The translations under genes and the position numbers were made by a program. 64,000 nucleotides of DNA from Gnetum montanum (Eukaryota; Streptophyta; Gnetopsida; Gnetales; Gnetaceae), in NCBI GenBank assembly GCA_015680685.1, contig MNCI01004181.1:369717-433716 (forward strand). The letters run 5' to 3'. Positions 32,971-45,899 of this stretch are shown here, piece by piece. The notes under the pieces were generated by a model. The model searched no databases. It was not told the DNA's origin and was given only the letters and a program-made list of their open reading frames with translations. Position 1 is the first letter of the stretch. The number at the start of each line of letters is the position of its first letter.

Positions 32971-33129
32971 ATACTTACCTGGGCGGGGTCAATCGGTGAT
33001 CAATAAGGTCGATGGCCTAGGATGACCACGTTCATTGCACTTGGAATGGGGGTCTTCCTACCATCTCCCATTGTGGAGAGTGGACGTCATAATTTGTGGT
33101 AGCGGAGGCTCGCGTTCGCGCGGCCTCTA
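32971..33129 (+). ncRNA. U1: U1 snRNA gene, copy 2
   Basis: A second 159-nt U1 snRNA, 2003 bases after copy 1 in the same orientation. It has ATACTTACCTG, the loop II CATTGCACTT, the Sm region AATTTGTGGTAG in its usual form and the GCGTTCGCGC terminal hairpin. The 70K loop reads GATCAATAAGG, where a G conserved in plants and animals is T. Stem I keeps pairing through a G-U pair. The promoter is complete. Either copy could be active; the two have different departures from consensus. Confidence 0.92.
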
Positions 33130-34172
33130 TCCAAATCGTAAAGCCAAAACTGATTATTTTTCAGAAGTTGACAGCATTTTTTGTAATATTACAACTAGGA
33201 AGGGCTGTTATTAGTTCCTGAAAAAGATAGTCTATTATTATGTAGTGTGTTTTTCTCCCTCGGCTTCGGTTATTTCACATTTTTTGATTACTCTTGGGTT
33301 TATATCATCCGTTGAAAAAAGGTTTTGAGCGAGAAAATTATGTTTCATTCACTGTTACAGACAGTAATTTTTTGCACTGAAAGTACAGTAATTTTTTGCA
33401 CTGAAAGTACAATCTATGGAAATGAGTAAGATGTTTACTTTAGCTATATGTTAAGCAGACACGCCTATAAACGGCGTACATCTTATTTAGAGGTCGAAAA
33501 GAATCACCTAAATACGTGCTAAATTTTCAACAAGACGGATATATTTAATGTTCAGTTCTCAAAATCCTGTAGGTTGGCCTTTTTGAATCCTGTAAATCCG
33601 GTGTGAGTTATTGAACCATACGACAATAAATCAATCAATACATAAACGCCACAATCCTTGCGACAGAACCATTTATATACTTAAGTAATCACTAATACAG
33701 AGGACGATAATCTTGTAATGGAGCTGGTTAAAACATCTCTGGGATTCTAGCTTCTTTAACCATACGTTTTGTATTTTTTTAAAATCAAAAGGATACAAGT
33801 AAAATTTGGGACAGCGATGATAGATTTTGCTATTTTTTCTACTTTGTTTTATACCATAAACGGCACTTTGGATTGTATATGGATGTCCAAAATCTCATTC
33901 TTTCGTGAGGTGCTGGACGTCATCAACATGAAAATATTTGAAAACAGGCTTTAAAATAGAAATAAAAAATAATTATTTTGGTAATACCTAAGAAAGTTCA
34001 TGTTATCTGTGGAGAGCATTCAAAAGGCCCATTAAGTTCCAGGTTGTTTAGGGTACAAGGAAAAGTTCTTACCAGAGTCTCATTGGGAAAGTGAAGTGCA
34101 GAGAGAGAATAAGAGAAGATTTTAAGGTTCTATATGTTTTCAAAAAACAAGGTAAGAATTTAGGATTCTAGA
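33130..34172. other. Intergenic, no gene seen
   Basis: AT-rich. The first 650 bases are the duplicated 3' flank of the U1 gene; nothing else recognised. Confidence 0.5.
33361..33408 (+). repeat. 24-bp perfect tandem duplication
   Basis: Two adjacent identical copies of a unit starting ACAGTAATTTTTTGC. Confidence 0.9.
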
Positions 34173-34550
34173 TTGAGAAAACAGAAAACAAAATCTTGTG
34201 ACTATTGTCTAATGCGCGAAAATAAATTTGGACCCAATCATAAACCTTGGAAAGATATTGAAAGAGTGCAAAAAAAATTTCTTTGTAAATTAGAAGGTAA
34301 AGATGTAAATATTTTAATGTTATTATGTAAGTGTGATTTATTACCTTTAGAAGCAGAAGCGTTAAAGCAATTCATTGTATACACTCAAAGGTTGCATTTC
34401 GCAAGATAAAACAAATTCTTTAAAGCAGTTCTTGAGAATCCTTGAAACCCAAGTTGGTATTTTCAAGGAAAGCAATGGCTGAAAAAATGCAATATTTCTT
34501 CAGAGGAAGCACAACAAAATCTTAAGCATATTTGCATGTCTTGTGTTTTG
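34173..34550 (+). pseudogene. LINE-like 3' coding fragment
   Basis: One frame (with TAA near 34407 and TGA near 34440) reads KPWKDIERVQKKFLCKL, LLPLEAEALKQFIVYTQRL, then NPSWYFQGKQWLKKCNISS. The WxxIExVQKKFL and PLE-A patterns are those of the region after RT in plant non-LTR retrotransposons. It is a short relic without RT motifs. Confidence 0.5.
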
Positions 34551-36024
34551 AGGTAATATACTGGCATTTCAACCCACCTATTCCTAAGCTTAAAATCAGT
34601 TAAATAGAATTTTTGGATCATATTTTTTTCTCTCAATGTGGATTCATGAGTCTATTTTATGTACTCTCATCTATTGGTCTCACATTATTAACAAACATTT
34701 TAAAACACAAACATATTCACATTATTAATAGAAATTTAGAAAGAAAATTGACGAGGAATACATTACTTTTTGGATTCAAGGTCTATGGAAATTACCTACA
34801 TACTAGAGGACTCGGTTAAAGATGTTGCACAAAACTGTTTATTAATGCTCGTTCATGTCATTCGCAACATTTTGTTAACATTTGATCAAATTGCAGTGTC
34901 TTTCATTCGCAAGTCTCAAGCAGAGACACGACAAGCGGTTTTTTTTCATGGGATCATCAAATAATTAAAGCTTGCAACATCTCATGAGTGTCAAATCCAA
35001 CAGCAGGGAAGTGAAAAGGAAGAAACCGACACACAATAATCGAATTGCGATCTTAAACAATCAATCTAAGTTTATTTTTGGTTCTGTGGCGTTTATATTG
35101 TTTAAAGGAACGCAAAACTAAAAAATTGGAGGGGATCTATTGCTAAAATCCAACTTTGGTAGAATAAAGTCAACATCCATGGTGTTTCTATATGGCACAG
35201 CTCCACACGCTAAACTATATTAAATGTCTATGCAAAGAAAACTAATTTTCTTTCTGAAGCAATTCTTGCAAGCCTTTAAAATGAGCATCATAGCTCAGAA
35301 GTTGATTTCCACTCTTCAATTTATCATAAACGGGTGGAACGTGTTACTTCTCAATTTACATGATCTCATCATTGAAGCAGTTAAAATGAGCATTAAAGTT
35401 TATGAATTGATTTCCACTGTACAGTTTATCATAAAAGGCTATAACGTGGTATTTTTCGATTTCCATATCTCATCATTGAAATCCTGAACATCCTAAATTA
35501 CGTCCAATTCATTCCAACAGATCACAAAAATTGCTTAGTAAAGCTGTTTTATTTGAGAAAGTTTCAAATTTCCAACCTAGTGAGATTTTTTGGTAAGTGC
35601 AAACAAAACTTTATTGAATGCTGTAATGTCTGTACTTCTCAAAAGTAAAGAGGCCCATCTATTTTTAGTTAAATATAAAGTCTTTGTAGAAAGGCAAAAC
35701 AAGCTTTATTACATAAGGGAAAGTAACTCCTTCACTATCATAAACCTAAGTGTAAATAAGATAAAAAAAAATAAATCATGAGTGCTGAACAAACTAATAC
35801 TTCATAGATGATAAAATGGTAAAATGGTACAAGCACTGTTTAACAAAAATACAAACTTTTTCAAGACTAATGCATTTAAGAAAAATAAAAGAATAGATGT
35901 GGCAACATGCTACAGTCAAAGCCGCAAGGGAATACAAAATGTTTTCATGAATAGTTGCTTTTCTGTGTCCGTTTCTGCCTTCGTGTATGAGTATTAATGT
36001 ACAATAAAGTCAACATTGAAGCTC
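34551..36024. other. Intergenic with one direct repeat
   Basis: AT-rich, no gene recognised. Two related stretches of about 115-120 bp lie at about 35252-35370 and 35371-35488 (shared AAAATGAGCAT, TTGATTTCCACT, TTTATCATAAA). This is downstream of the chaperone gene on the minus strand. Confidence 0.5.
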
Positions 36025-39000
36025 TCACCATATTTTGTTTGCAATAACGACTCTAATGATTTCTTTTAAGACTTCCTGCAATATTTCAAGAAGTTACCAA
36101 GTTTGAACAAGACTAGAAAAAGATGAAATAGAATTTTTTTGAAAAACTATTTTGGTAATAACATACAGTGGAATGATCTTTTAGGCCGAGTGATAAAACT
36201 AACGGTCTTGAACAGCCTGCATTACTGCAAAACAAGTGCAGTGCAGTTAGAAAACAGCAATACGTTTAGAGAATACAACTTCACCTGAATATTTGAATAT
36301 AGAACAGCCAAGTTTGAATAGATATTTTTGTATGGTCATATCATACATTGAATGAGACAACACTTGAGGTTATTTAGACAAACTGCAATTTACCATGCAG
36401 GGAATACTCATATCAAAAACAGTTTGTATATCACACCTTATTTGTTCAATTAGTTCTCTTGCACACGCCACCAACATCGGCTGCATTCAAATACAATAAG
36501 ACGACATCATATAATTCTTACATGCTAGCTAACTGATTTAGAGCAAAAGAAACAAGCATAACAAGTAACAGAAATACACATTAAGCCTTCTCACAAAATT
36601 TTCAGATAGCTTTACCTCATCTCGTTTTCCAAAGAGGACCATGACATCAAACACAGGATTGATTGTCAATCCTTCTTCCTTCCTGAAGACACATTTTAAG
36701 GATTTAATCCATTAGTTCCTTTATTAAATTCATTTAGTGTCACATGCAGGCAGCAGGCTCAAAACATATTAAATGCATAGAGCTGTCAAAAAGGAGAAAA
36801 TGTTGAAGATTTCTCCAATGACCTAGGTGCTGTGAAAAGTAGCACAATTAACTGACTTGTTAGTGATAGAAACATTTCAATAGGATGATACTTGCAAAAT
36901 GTGGGCAGATTTATCTTATAATGATGTATATATAGCAGCTGAGATCAAAGAACTCTGTTAAATATGTCCCTGCAGTCTCATAGTCTCCAAATGGCTGTAA
37001 TAAAATACTTCAGTTTCAGTTTCATATGTAATATGTAGATTTTAAATATGGCTTCATAGACATCATAATCAACTAGTTATTTTAGTTTCAAATCTTTTCC
37101 TTCTATTCTTTGGATAAATGAAACTCCTGGTATCTACTTTGGTTGGATCAAAAGAATAAACATTTTGATTTTACATCTGGAACAAGTTCTTTTTGGTCTT
37201 CAAATGCTCATTGATGTTTTAGAAACACTTAACTTCTGCTTCCTGGCTGATTTAAGACTGCAAGAAGGAATCTTTTACCTGGAAGAAAAAGGTAGAATCT
37301 TCTAGTGTGAGAGACCAAACATCTATAACATGCATTATATAGCATTTGGAAAAACTTTAAAGCATTAATATGCAGTGGGAGCTTTTGTAACTTCTCTGAT
37401 ATTGGAGAGATCATGAATTGCTTAATGACTAAATCCCTAGCGAAACAATCCACTGTTTTCAAGCTCAGTAAAAACTTGATGTAATTATGTCAAACGATCC
37501 ACATATACTAATATGTGTGCTAAAGATTAATATAGATTCTTCCATACCATATTCATCTTATATAACACATGAACCTAGTAGCATATTACTAATATGGAAA
37601 ATAGTCATTCTGGAAGAGTAATGGTTCTCCCCAATTCTGCCTATGTATTCACAGCAAGTGTTTAATTAGGATTGACAAGTTTATCAGGACATCTCCTTTC
37701 CAATCAGAGACGGCTAAGCCCATTGTGAAGCTTAATAAATGCTTCTGTTAGTTAATCCGTTTGCTGATTTAAGGAGACTGGGTGCTTATATATTAGATCT
37801 TTAATCATGTTCCTTGGTTGATGGGTAAAATCCCAAAGGATTTCTGGCTAAACTCAAAATTTAAATTTTATGCTTAATAAACTATTTTTTACCCATTGAG
37901 AAAATCCAATATTCATTTGCATAAATCTACTAAAGTTTACACAATGCGGTTTTAGAATGCATTGACAATGGTGCAAAGCACAGGTCTCCACCTCTAACAT
38001 TGAAATAAACAACATAAGAACCTGCACTTTATCATCAAATTTATGTTTAAGGTCAACTATGAGGAAAATATGAGGTTCAAAAACTAGACATAGTACACAA
38101 CTTACCTAGACCCATTCATTCTACTGTCAACCTGTCTCCTCCATATCAAGTGCAATACATGTAACAAACACATTATTAAATCCTTATCCCACCACTATAA
38201 ATTTCCATAATTTACCATCAAGACGTCTTATCTCAATACCGACAGATGGATTTAACATGTGAGATACTCACCATCCGCACAATTATGGAAATTATAAATT
38301 ATATTTAAGAAAAAACAAACTTTTCATCGGAAAAACTTATTGTTATATTGTCACACTCCAGAGAATGTTAAAAATTACTGTTGCTGGAAAAAAATATAAT
38401 ATTCTGATAATCATACCTTGCATACAGCATTGTTCCCACAGTCCTAATCTGTGTAACCATAACCTGGATAAAAAAATTTCTTCAAAAATAGAGTAAAAAT
38501 AAAGAATTTCTTCCACCGCAAGACAATAAGCTTTTGAAAGCTGTTATTCTTATTATAGAACTTACCAGGATGTGGTCATCATAACCAGAAAGAATAAAGT
38601 CAGTTTGAATATCCTGCAAAAATATTAAATGCCCATCGCACTCACCAACCTTGAATTGTAGATATCAACTTTAAAACAAATTTGCAATTACAAGTGGTAC
38701 ATATTCCAACTTTAAGTTTACATGTCACATTGAACAAAGAAACATTGCAAAGCTGTTTTTAATCCGCACATTTTGATCTTATGAACGCAAACATGAGAGT
38801 CCATATGCAGTAAGCTTTGTAAATCGTTAAACTCATTCTTATCTACAAAAAAGCCTTGGATATAACCTTGAAGTCCATTAAAGAAGTCAATATTTAAGAT
38901 CAGTTGTGCTTTGACAAAGTCCTATATTTCGTTGCATTCCAGCATATCCCAATCAACGAAACATGGCGTCTTTGTTTTCAAAATAACAATTCAAGATTTC

Positions 39001-39218
39001 CACGAAAATAGCAATTTAAGATTCAATAGCTACTCAAGTGTAAAATGCAGAAAAACAATATTTTGTAAAGGTAAAGGTAGGTTTAACCCTTCTAAACAAC
39101 TACAATGATACAGTGAAAATTAGGAAGATGTACTCAGCTACAAAAAGGAAGACTACTTTACCTTAATTGCAGCAGATAGCTGCCGGTAACGGACAGGGAA
39201 TGGGGTAGAATTTGCCAT
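36025..39218 (-). CDS. PSMG3: Proteasome assembly chaperone 3 (PAC3/PSMG3 homologue), seven exons
   Basis: PAC3 works with PAC4 in assembly of the 20S proteasome alpha ring. Exons on the minus strand: 39218-39162, 38613-38566, 38463-38417, 36682-36616, 36480-36437, 36224-36167, 36075-36025. All sites are GT/AG and phases agree (0,0,2,0,2,0), giving 123 residues, a usual family length, and no stop. Recognisable parts: GYDDHILVMVTQIRTVGTML, INPVFDVMVLFGKRDEPMLV, SRPLVLSLGLKDHS and the C-terminus ending NKIW. It starts at MANSTPFPVRYRQ. Introns range from about 100 bases to 1.7 kb. It appears intact although surrounded by transposons. Confidence 0.9.
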
Positions 39219-39573
39219 ATGTTTTGCACAGTTCCTACGCTACGACAGAACAGCAGCTTTCTGCGAGGCGTGAGCAGATCAGAGCCAAGTTCGATGAAAA
39301 ATAAATACAAATACCTGATGCTTGCACCTCCTGGATATAACACAAGATGCAGTACTGCAAAGACTCGGACTAGTTTTGACGAAACCAGCTATCGTTTTCT
39401 TTTTCGTTTTAAAGATGCTTAAAGACAAGCGTCTGTGGCGAAGGGAATCTCGAACACCAAACGCGTGGGGGCGCTTTATAAATTTCATAAGCTCTTAGTG
39501 CTTTATAAAGAGAAAAAAATTAAATTAAAAACTCAATTGTAATATACGTACACACTTCAAGAAATATAGTCTA
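39219..39573 (-). promoter_or_regulatory. Upstream region of the PAC3 gene
   Basis: Less AT-rich than its surroundings up to about 39480; likely 5' UTR and promoter of the minus-strand chaperone gene. I see no convincing TATA box. Confidence 0.35.
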
Positions 39574-39634
39574 ATCAGAATTAAATTCATGAGTTGGAGC
39601 TTTCAAATCAAAGAGTCATACCACTATGCACATC
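39574..39634 (-). repeat. Degenerate tRNA-like SINE head
   Basis: On the minus strand it matches the 39861-39918 unit (GACTCTTTGATTTGAAAGCT) but the B box is lost. Confidence 0.4.
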
Positions 39635-39860
39635 ATTATGGCCTTTAAGCCTTCATTTTAAGTAGGCAAGGTGCTTACTTATAGAGCATCTACTTTTTAT
39701 GGCCTTTAAGCCTTCATTTTGAGCAGCCTTTATCTACTTTTGAATATGGACAAGTAGGTGTCAGTGCAATGGAATCAAACTTGCAACCTCTTGTGGTGTG
39801 TTGGAACCTTGAAAGAATTGTAATATAGTTTAGTTAGAACTTTATAACTCAACATTGCCC

Positions 39861-39918
39861 ATCAGAATCGAACCCATGACTTGGAGCTTTCAAATCAAGA
39901 GTCTTACCACTAGGCTAA
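39861..39918 (-). repeat. tRNA-derived SINE head
   Basis: Minus strand TTAGCCTAGTGGTAAGAC matches a Pol III A box, and GGTTCGATTCT about 35 bases on matches a B box. The stems of a true tRNA do not form, so this is a SINE promoter part rather than a tRNA gene. A second related unit is at 39574-39634. Confidence 0.5.
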
Positions 39919-40727
39919 CACATCATTGTTCTTGTGCAACACATAGGGCTCTACCATTGTGCCAACAAGCAACCACATACAACATCTACTTTAGTACTAT
40001 AGGTAGTGATTTCATTCACCACCATCCAAGCCCTTTGGTCCACGGTTAAAACTAAAAACAACTTATGTATATAAATAAATGGAATACCTTGTCTAATATG
40101 TCTGTACTTGTGATTTGCAAGTCAAAGGTGCAAAAGTTTGTGTTGGCTGTACATCCTAGGGGTATTTATAGTCATGTAGTTCTTGTCTAACATTATCATA
40201 TATTGTGGGTTAAGCTCTTTAACATGCCATTGTACATCTCTTTTCAACTAACATTACTATGATGCTTACAATTTATTGATGCAAAATTTTCAAAGTTTCA
40301 CACTACCATATTATTACCTTATCTACAAAATATTTTGCACTTCACCTTTTACTTGTAGACCTTGGTAATAAATTAATGACTAATATGACCTTGTCCACAA
40401 ACACTATATTGATTAACATGCAATGCTTATAGCATGCAAATGGGCTTATAATCTCAATGTTTGAAAATCAAAACAAGTGTGTTGCCTATTTGTTGAACTT
40501 TCAATCCATTCCTTCATTTTTAAAAAATGTTAAAATTTGTTATAGTTAACCTATTTGAAAACATTATAAGAGATCAAATCTATTTTTAACCCTTTTGACA
40601 ATATTTTATTAAATTGGATTTTTAAACATGAAGAAGACATTTTCTTTGATGGCAAATGAAATTATATATGTATTGTTAATTATCAACTATACCATGCATA
40701 ATTCTCGCAATTAATGTCAATGTGAAA
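39919..40727. other. Intergenic, no gene seen
   Basis: AT-rich DNA between the SINE-like unit and element C. Nothing recognised. Confidence 0.4.
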
Positions 40728-40732
40728 CCTAT

Positions 40733-41603
40733 TGATGAGTGGCGAGGTACCCCTACGCTCAACCATACAAATACGAGCGTGTACACACGATCTGGTCAAA
40801 TTGTGTGGATGGACTAGTTTTGGCGCCTAGACAGTTATACGTTGATCGTAGTTCGTTGTCTTCCCACTTGGACTAGTAATAGCTTTGTCACGTATGGTTT
40901 AGTCTAGAGTGAGGCATAAGATTTTTATTATTTTGTGTTTTATTAATTTGATTGCCTAAAACAAGAATAAAATTAAGAGTAATTAAGTGCCAAGTAAACT
41001 ATTGCCTAATCTAGCTTAACACAAGTAACCGTCCCCACTTTCCGGACACATCCTGAACTTCAAGTAACATTGCTGGGTTGTCAAACGCTAATCGTTTTTG
41101 AGTTACCAAGTGTCACACGTATGTTCGAAGGGGTCATGCTTGTGTATTCTGATTAACTACTTAATTAATCAAAACTAATTGTTAAATAAATAACATTAAA
41201 TATGAACTACATGAAATCATGATATATATATATATAAATGCATAAGAAAGAAAATCTCAAGTGCTGCAAGGTGAATTAAAGAGCTCATCTTTATTGCCAA
41301 CACAATGGTGTTTTCAAGTATATCAATGCTTGAATAAAGATCCTATCACACTTAGACCTCCTACTGTAGGAACTTGGAAAATATTTTAACTCTTAAATGA
41401 ACAAACTACAAGAGTTTCCCTACTTGGTTTCCGAAACTTCTCCTGAATCATGTGCCCAAGAGCTACATTTATAGGCCTGGGAGTACTTCACGATATCGCA
41501 TGTTCAATATCGCATCTTGGGCCATGATATCGTGTACCTGATATCGTGTACTCGATATTGCGACCGCTCCGATATTGAAGCTTATGAAAAACACGATTCA
41601 TCA
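40733..41603 (-). repeat. 3' LTR of element C
   Basis: Plus strand TGATGAGTGGCG to ACGATTCATCA, 871 bp. Next to it, minus strand CGCGGGGGTA fits a polypurine tract. Related to 45900-46711 along its length. Confidence 0.8.
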
Positions 41604-43875
41604 TACCCCCGCGACTGAATGAAAACTTATCCTCGAGTACAAAAGAGGAGGAACAAGTCCCTTACAAAATATATTAGGAGGTATGGAATGTTTGATTAAC
41701 ATGCAGAATGACACAAAGAAAACAGACAATTACAGAAGTGCCCGAGCATACAACATTACAGTTGTGTACAAAATTGGGTGTTCATGATAATAAGAAAGAA
41801 CACCCTTAGATCCAATGACATCCAACCCCTCTTGGCAATAGAAAAATGAGGAAGAGGTAGAAAAGATTCAGCGGTTATGAATAATCTCCTATGAGTGATA
41901 TTATTGCATCCTCCTTGGTGAAGACAGTCCTATTTCTAATCCATGCTTCCCACTGCAATCACAACAAAACCAAGGATTAGTATATATAGTGCAATAGATA
42001 ATGGCTAAATACCTTGTCTTGTCGATGATTTTATTTAGCCAAGTTGTGATTGTGATAGATTGGTTGCTTGATATTGTTAGTGGAAAGACTGACGAATGGG
42101 TTAAGTAAGAGAAGCAATCCATACAATTCAAACAAAGCTTAACACAAGGAATACTGTAAAGAGGGTATTCAAAACAATAAAAAGGAGTTCATTACAAACA
42201 ATTGTGAAGGTGAGTGTAATTGGATGATATGGATGGGGTAAATAAAAAGAATTTAATTGTAACAATGTCTAAGGGTAAAGGACCTAACTTAACCAAACCA
42301 AAAGATATGCAAGTGGGTCCTCCCCAAAGCAGGCACAGGCCTTTTATGTCCTTGCATAACTTCAAACCAAGGAGTTCATGGGCTCCATGGATGATTAATG
42401 ATTACAGAAAGTTAATTATAAAAATCCAAAAGTAACTGACTGAGAAACCTAACACATCAAACTAGAACATTGAATCAAAACAAGAAATTGGCAACAAGGT
42501 GAGGCATGAAAAACATAGATGGATGAGAGAGAGAATGGAATGGAGTTTCTAATTATGGTCACATGAAGTTCCTTGTGGAGTTTGTAATTAAATAACTTGG
42601 TAGGATCCATCCTCAGTCCAAACCAAAACCAACCACTTTCAGTGACTTCACATCGACATTCTAAGACTAGTCCATCCCTTGAGACACAAGAATGCTCCCA
42701 CAAAAAAACCATCATTCCAAATTAGAAAGAAAGCAAGAAGTGAGAAAGGCCCTTAGTTAGAGGAGACAAGACAAGTTCCATAACCAGTGCTTGTAGCTCT
42801 TTTATTTGGTCTAAGAGGTGTGCTTTGAATTCCCATGTTTTTTTTGAATGGGAACCATACCATGCAAAGACCCATGTGTTTTTCGCATTTATTTTGTCCA
42901 AGGGGTCTGCTTTGAATCCTCATCTCCCTCTTTTTTTTCCTTTCTTGATGAGGACCACACTATGCAAGGACTTATTTGACCTTCTACTGTGGAATGACGT
43001 GGAATGATGAGAAGCTCACGAGAACACTCTTACACACATGAAAATAGAAAAGCACAAAGAATACCGCATCCCTTTGAAGCCACACCTTGTCCAAACCTTT
43101 GATTTCTTCCCAATTCCGGAAACTACACAAGTCATAGATTTATTAAAGTTGCATTAATGAAGAAGAGATTACACGCTTCCAAAATAAGGAAAACCATAGA
43201 GGGATGGGTGGATGATGTGGACTCACTACCTATTACATGAAAAGAAACCATGTCTCAATTGTCAGTAACAACATTCAAAGCTAGAAACTAGACATTCACA
43301 ATCAAATTACAAATGAAACATACCACCATCGAGTAGCACATTACCATTGTACCTGGCACCTTATTAGCAAAAAGAGTAGAGAATTATACCAAACATAAGA
43401 AAATATAAAAGAAAGTAAAAGAGTATTCAAGAAATATTAAATATACTAACGATGGTGTAAAACAAAAACTTAGAAAAGGTTAATATTCCTGAAAAATAAA
43501 AAGATGTAAAACAAATAATATGAAAACAAAAAGTTGTAAAACTAAAGATGTGTAAAACAAAAAATCAAGAGACACTTAAGAATCTTAGAAATTAGAATGG
43601 GGGGTGACCCCTTCAACTAAACATTTGGTCATGGTTAGGACTAATAAGTGGATGAATAGGATCCATGCATGTATGAAATGTTAGGTGTCCATCATGCCCC
43701 AGCCACTAGGTGTCATTTGGTGGTATGGTGGCTAGGTAGAGAAATCGTTGATCACACACCTAATTATAGAAAGCATAGTGGGGTAGGTTAGATGATGTGT
43801 GTACATTATGAGGTAAATCTGACCCACTATGACACCCTTGACTAGATGGTAGTATGCATGGATCTGTATGTCCCT
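41604..43875 (-). other. Noncoding interior of element C
   Basis: Where pol would be expected. No retroviral motif on either strand; open frames are short and unlike known proteins. Confidence 0.5.
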
Positions 43876-45520
43876 TCACATTGGTGATTCACTGGATTGT
43901 GTGGATGTTGGAGTGTGAGGTAGGGGCCTGGGTATGATGACAGGGGCTATTGCTGGGGCTAAGGAAGGTGTGACACTAGGTTTTCCTTGGCTTGGTTTAG
44001 AAGGTGAAGTAGGTTCAAAAGTATGATTCTTCTTCTTATGATCATGCCTAAAGAAGGGACACTTCCCATGTTGTAGAGGGAACCTACTTCCGTTAATAAC
44101 AGTAGCACAAGTTACATCCATTGGTTGGCACGGTGGTGCAGAACCATCCGATGCATCTGATGGCAGTGTAAAAGGAGGTGAAGGATGAGAATAGTGAGCG
44201 TGAGGAGGAGTGTGAGAAGTATGAGGTGGTGATCCCTCAAGAGAAGACATGGGTCGATGGTACTTGGAAGAGTGATAATGGCGATTGGAAGTAGAGGATT
44301 TAGAATTGGTTGGAGAAATAGGATGTTGGACATAGTAGGCATTTGGTTTTGGTGGACAAGGAGGATGTGGCTAGCTAGATGGTGGTCTTCCCCACGCTTG
44401 TGAGTTTTGCCATTATAGTGGAGCAAAGTGTTGAGGCTAGTAATAACTCCCCTCAGGATAGTACAATGGATCATGGGGTTGTCCATAATTACCTTGTGGA
44501 ATAGGGATGCGCCTAAATCAATACCTTTGTATGAATTTTGGGTGCAGCCTCCCTACCCAATGCTCATATAGATGTGACAAGACTAGGCAATGACCCTTTG
44601 GATGATCATATAAACAAACATCACATCCATCCTCATTATCTGTAGTTGAGCCTTTGGCCTTGTTACCATTAGCCATACTCCCTGGTTGTCGAATAGTGTC
44701 CTTAATTGCTTCTGATTTCTGTGCCCTCTGTTTGTTTTGATTGCCAGGTTTATTTTGGATGACCCTCTCCCTAATAGTGTCTTCTAAGTTCATACTTTGT
44801 TCATTTGCCCATGTCGTCATCTTGTTATGCTTTTCCTTAATTTCATCTATCGATTTCTGTATTGGCAAAGGTTGGGATTGTATCACCCTTTTAGAATNTC
44901 TTGTTTCCATCTTTGGATTTTTTTCCTCAAGGCGGACACTTGCACATAAGTTTGGTATCTTTTAGTGAAAAGTTCTAGCATGGTTGACCATCATTTGATT
45001 GAATTTGGTTCCAATGATCTATACCACACTTCACCTTATCAATTAGTATCCTAGATAAGGGCTTAAGCTTTTGCCATTTACTATCCACATTTTTGAGCAC
45101 ACAAGCATCATGGAAGGCCTGTAAATGATGTTACAAATATGAATCATAGCCTCTTACAAATTTTGGAATATTATTTAGGTCATGCTTAGGTAGTCAACTC
45201 TTCTTACGATGCCTGTGAGATATCTTAATAGCCTCTGTGATGTGCATTAGGCTTTTAGGGACTAACAGGGGTTTATTATCATCGTCAAACAAGTAGTGAT
45301 TAAAATCTCTATTTGATTGATGGTGACGATGGAACTTGTATTCATGTTGATGACCTTGAGTGTGTTTGTGGGTTTGATTTTTGCTTTTACTTTGACCCTT
45401 TCGTGGAGCTCTATCTTTACTCCTACGTTCATCTTTGTCAAAACTAGACGTTGAAGTTGAGGGGGAAGATGAAAAGGAGGAACTAGTAGGACAACCATGG
45501 CTTTTATAATGTTCCTCATG
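43876..45520 (-). pseudogene. Gag-like region of element C
   Basis: Broken minus-strand frames: LLVPKSLMHITEAIKISHRH near 45270-45210, then YLHHLQAFHDACVLKNV, LSRILIDKVKCGIDHWNQIQ near 45000, then a Pro/Ser/His-rich part at 44250-43876. The layout parallels D's gag (compare 26575-26640). One ambiguous base (N) at 44898. No zinc knuckle was identified. Confidence 0.45.
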
Positions 45521-45880
45521 GTCCCTTGGTTTATTGTTTCTAAGTACCGCAGAGGTCTTAGGCCTTAGGTCCTTCCCTAGTTTAGGATTGATGTCATCTC
45601 CTTCAAGATTGTCTACCTCAGACGAATGTAGTCTTTGAGTGTTGTTAGGGTGACCATGGTCATGAAAACCCCTTCATAAGATGGATCACTCCAATCATTT
45701 TCATTGTATAATTTGTTAGTTCTCTAATGAATAGTTGCACTACATGGTTCATAATCATTTCCACGTGAGTGAGACAATGTTGTTGATTCATAGTGTGTTT
45801 GAATACTTTTCAAAAGATATATCATTAATATCCTTTTACAGCGATCTTGTATGATATAACTAATCTAGATAACTAGCACC

Positions 45881-45899
45881 ATCCCTGACAACGACACCA
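45881..45899 (-). promoter_or_regulatory. tRNA-Asp-type primer binding site, element C
   Basis: Minus strand TGGTGTCGTTGTCAGGGA differs from TGGCGCCGTTGCCGGGGA at four of 18 positions, each a C to T or G to A change. Confidence 0.75.

Noticed and set aside
36370-36480. Last exon of the PAC3 gene ending at TAA 36370
   Set aside because: Splicing at 36437 with two further exons restores the family's conserved C-terminus; the read-through has no similarity.
39861-39918. Functional tRNA gene
   Set aside because: A and B boxes are present but acceptor and anticodon stems do not pair; SINE-like head preferred.
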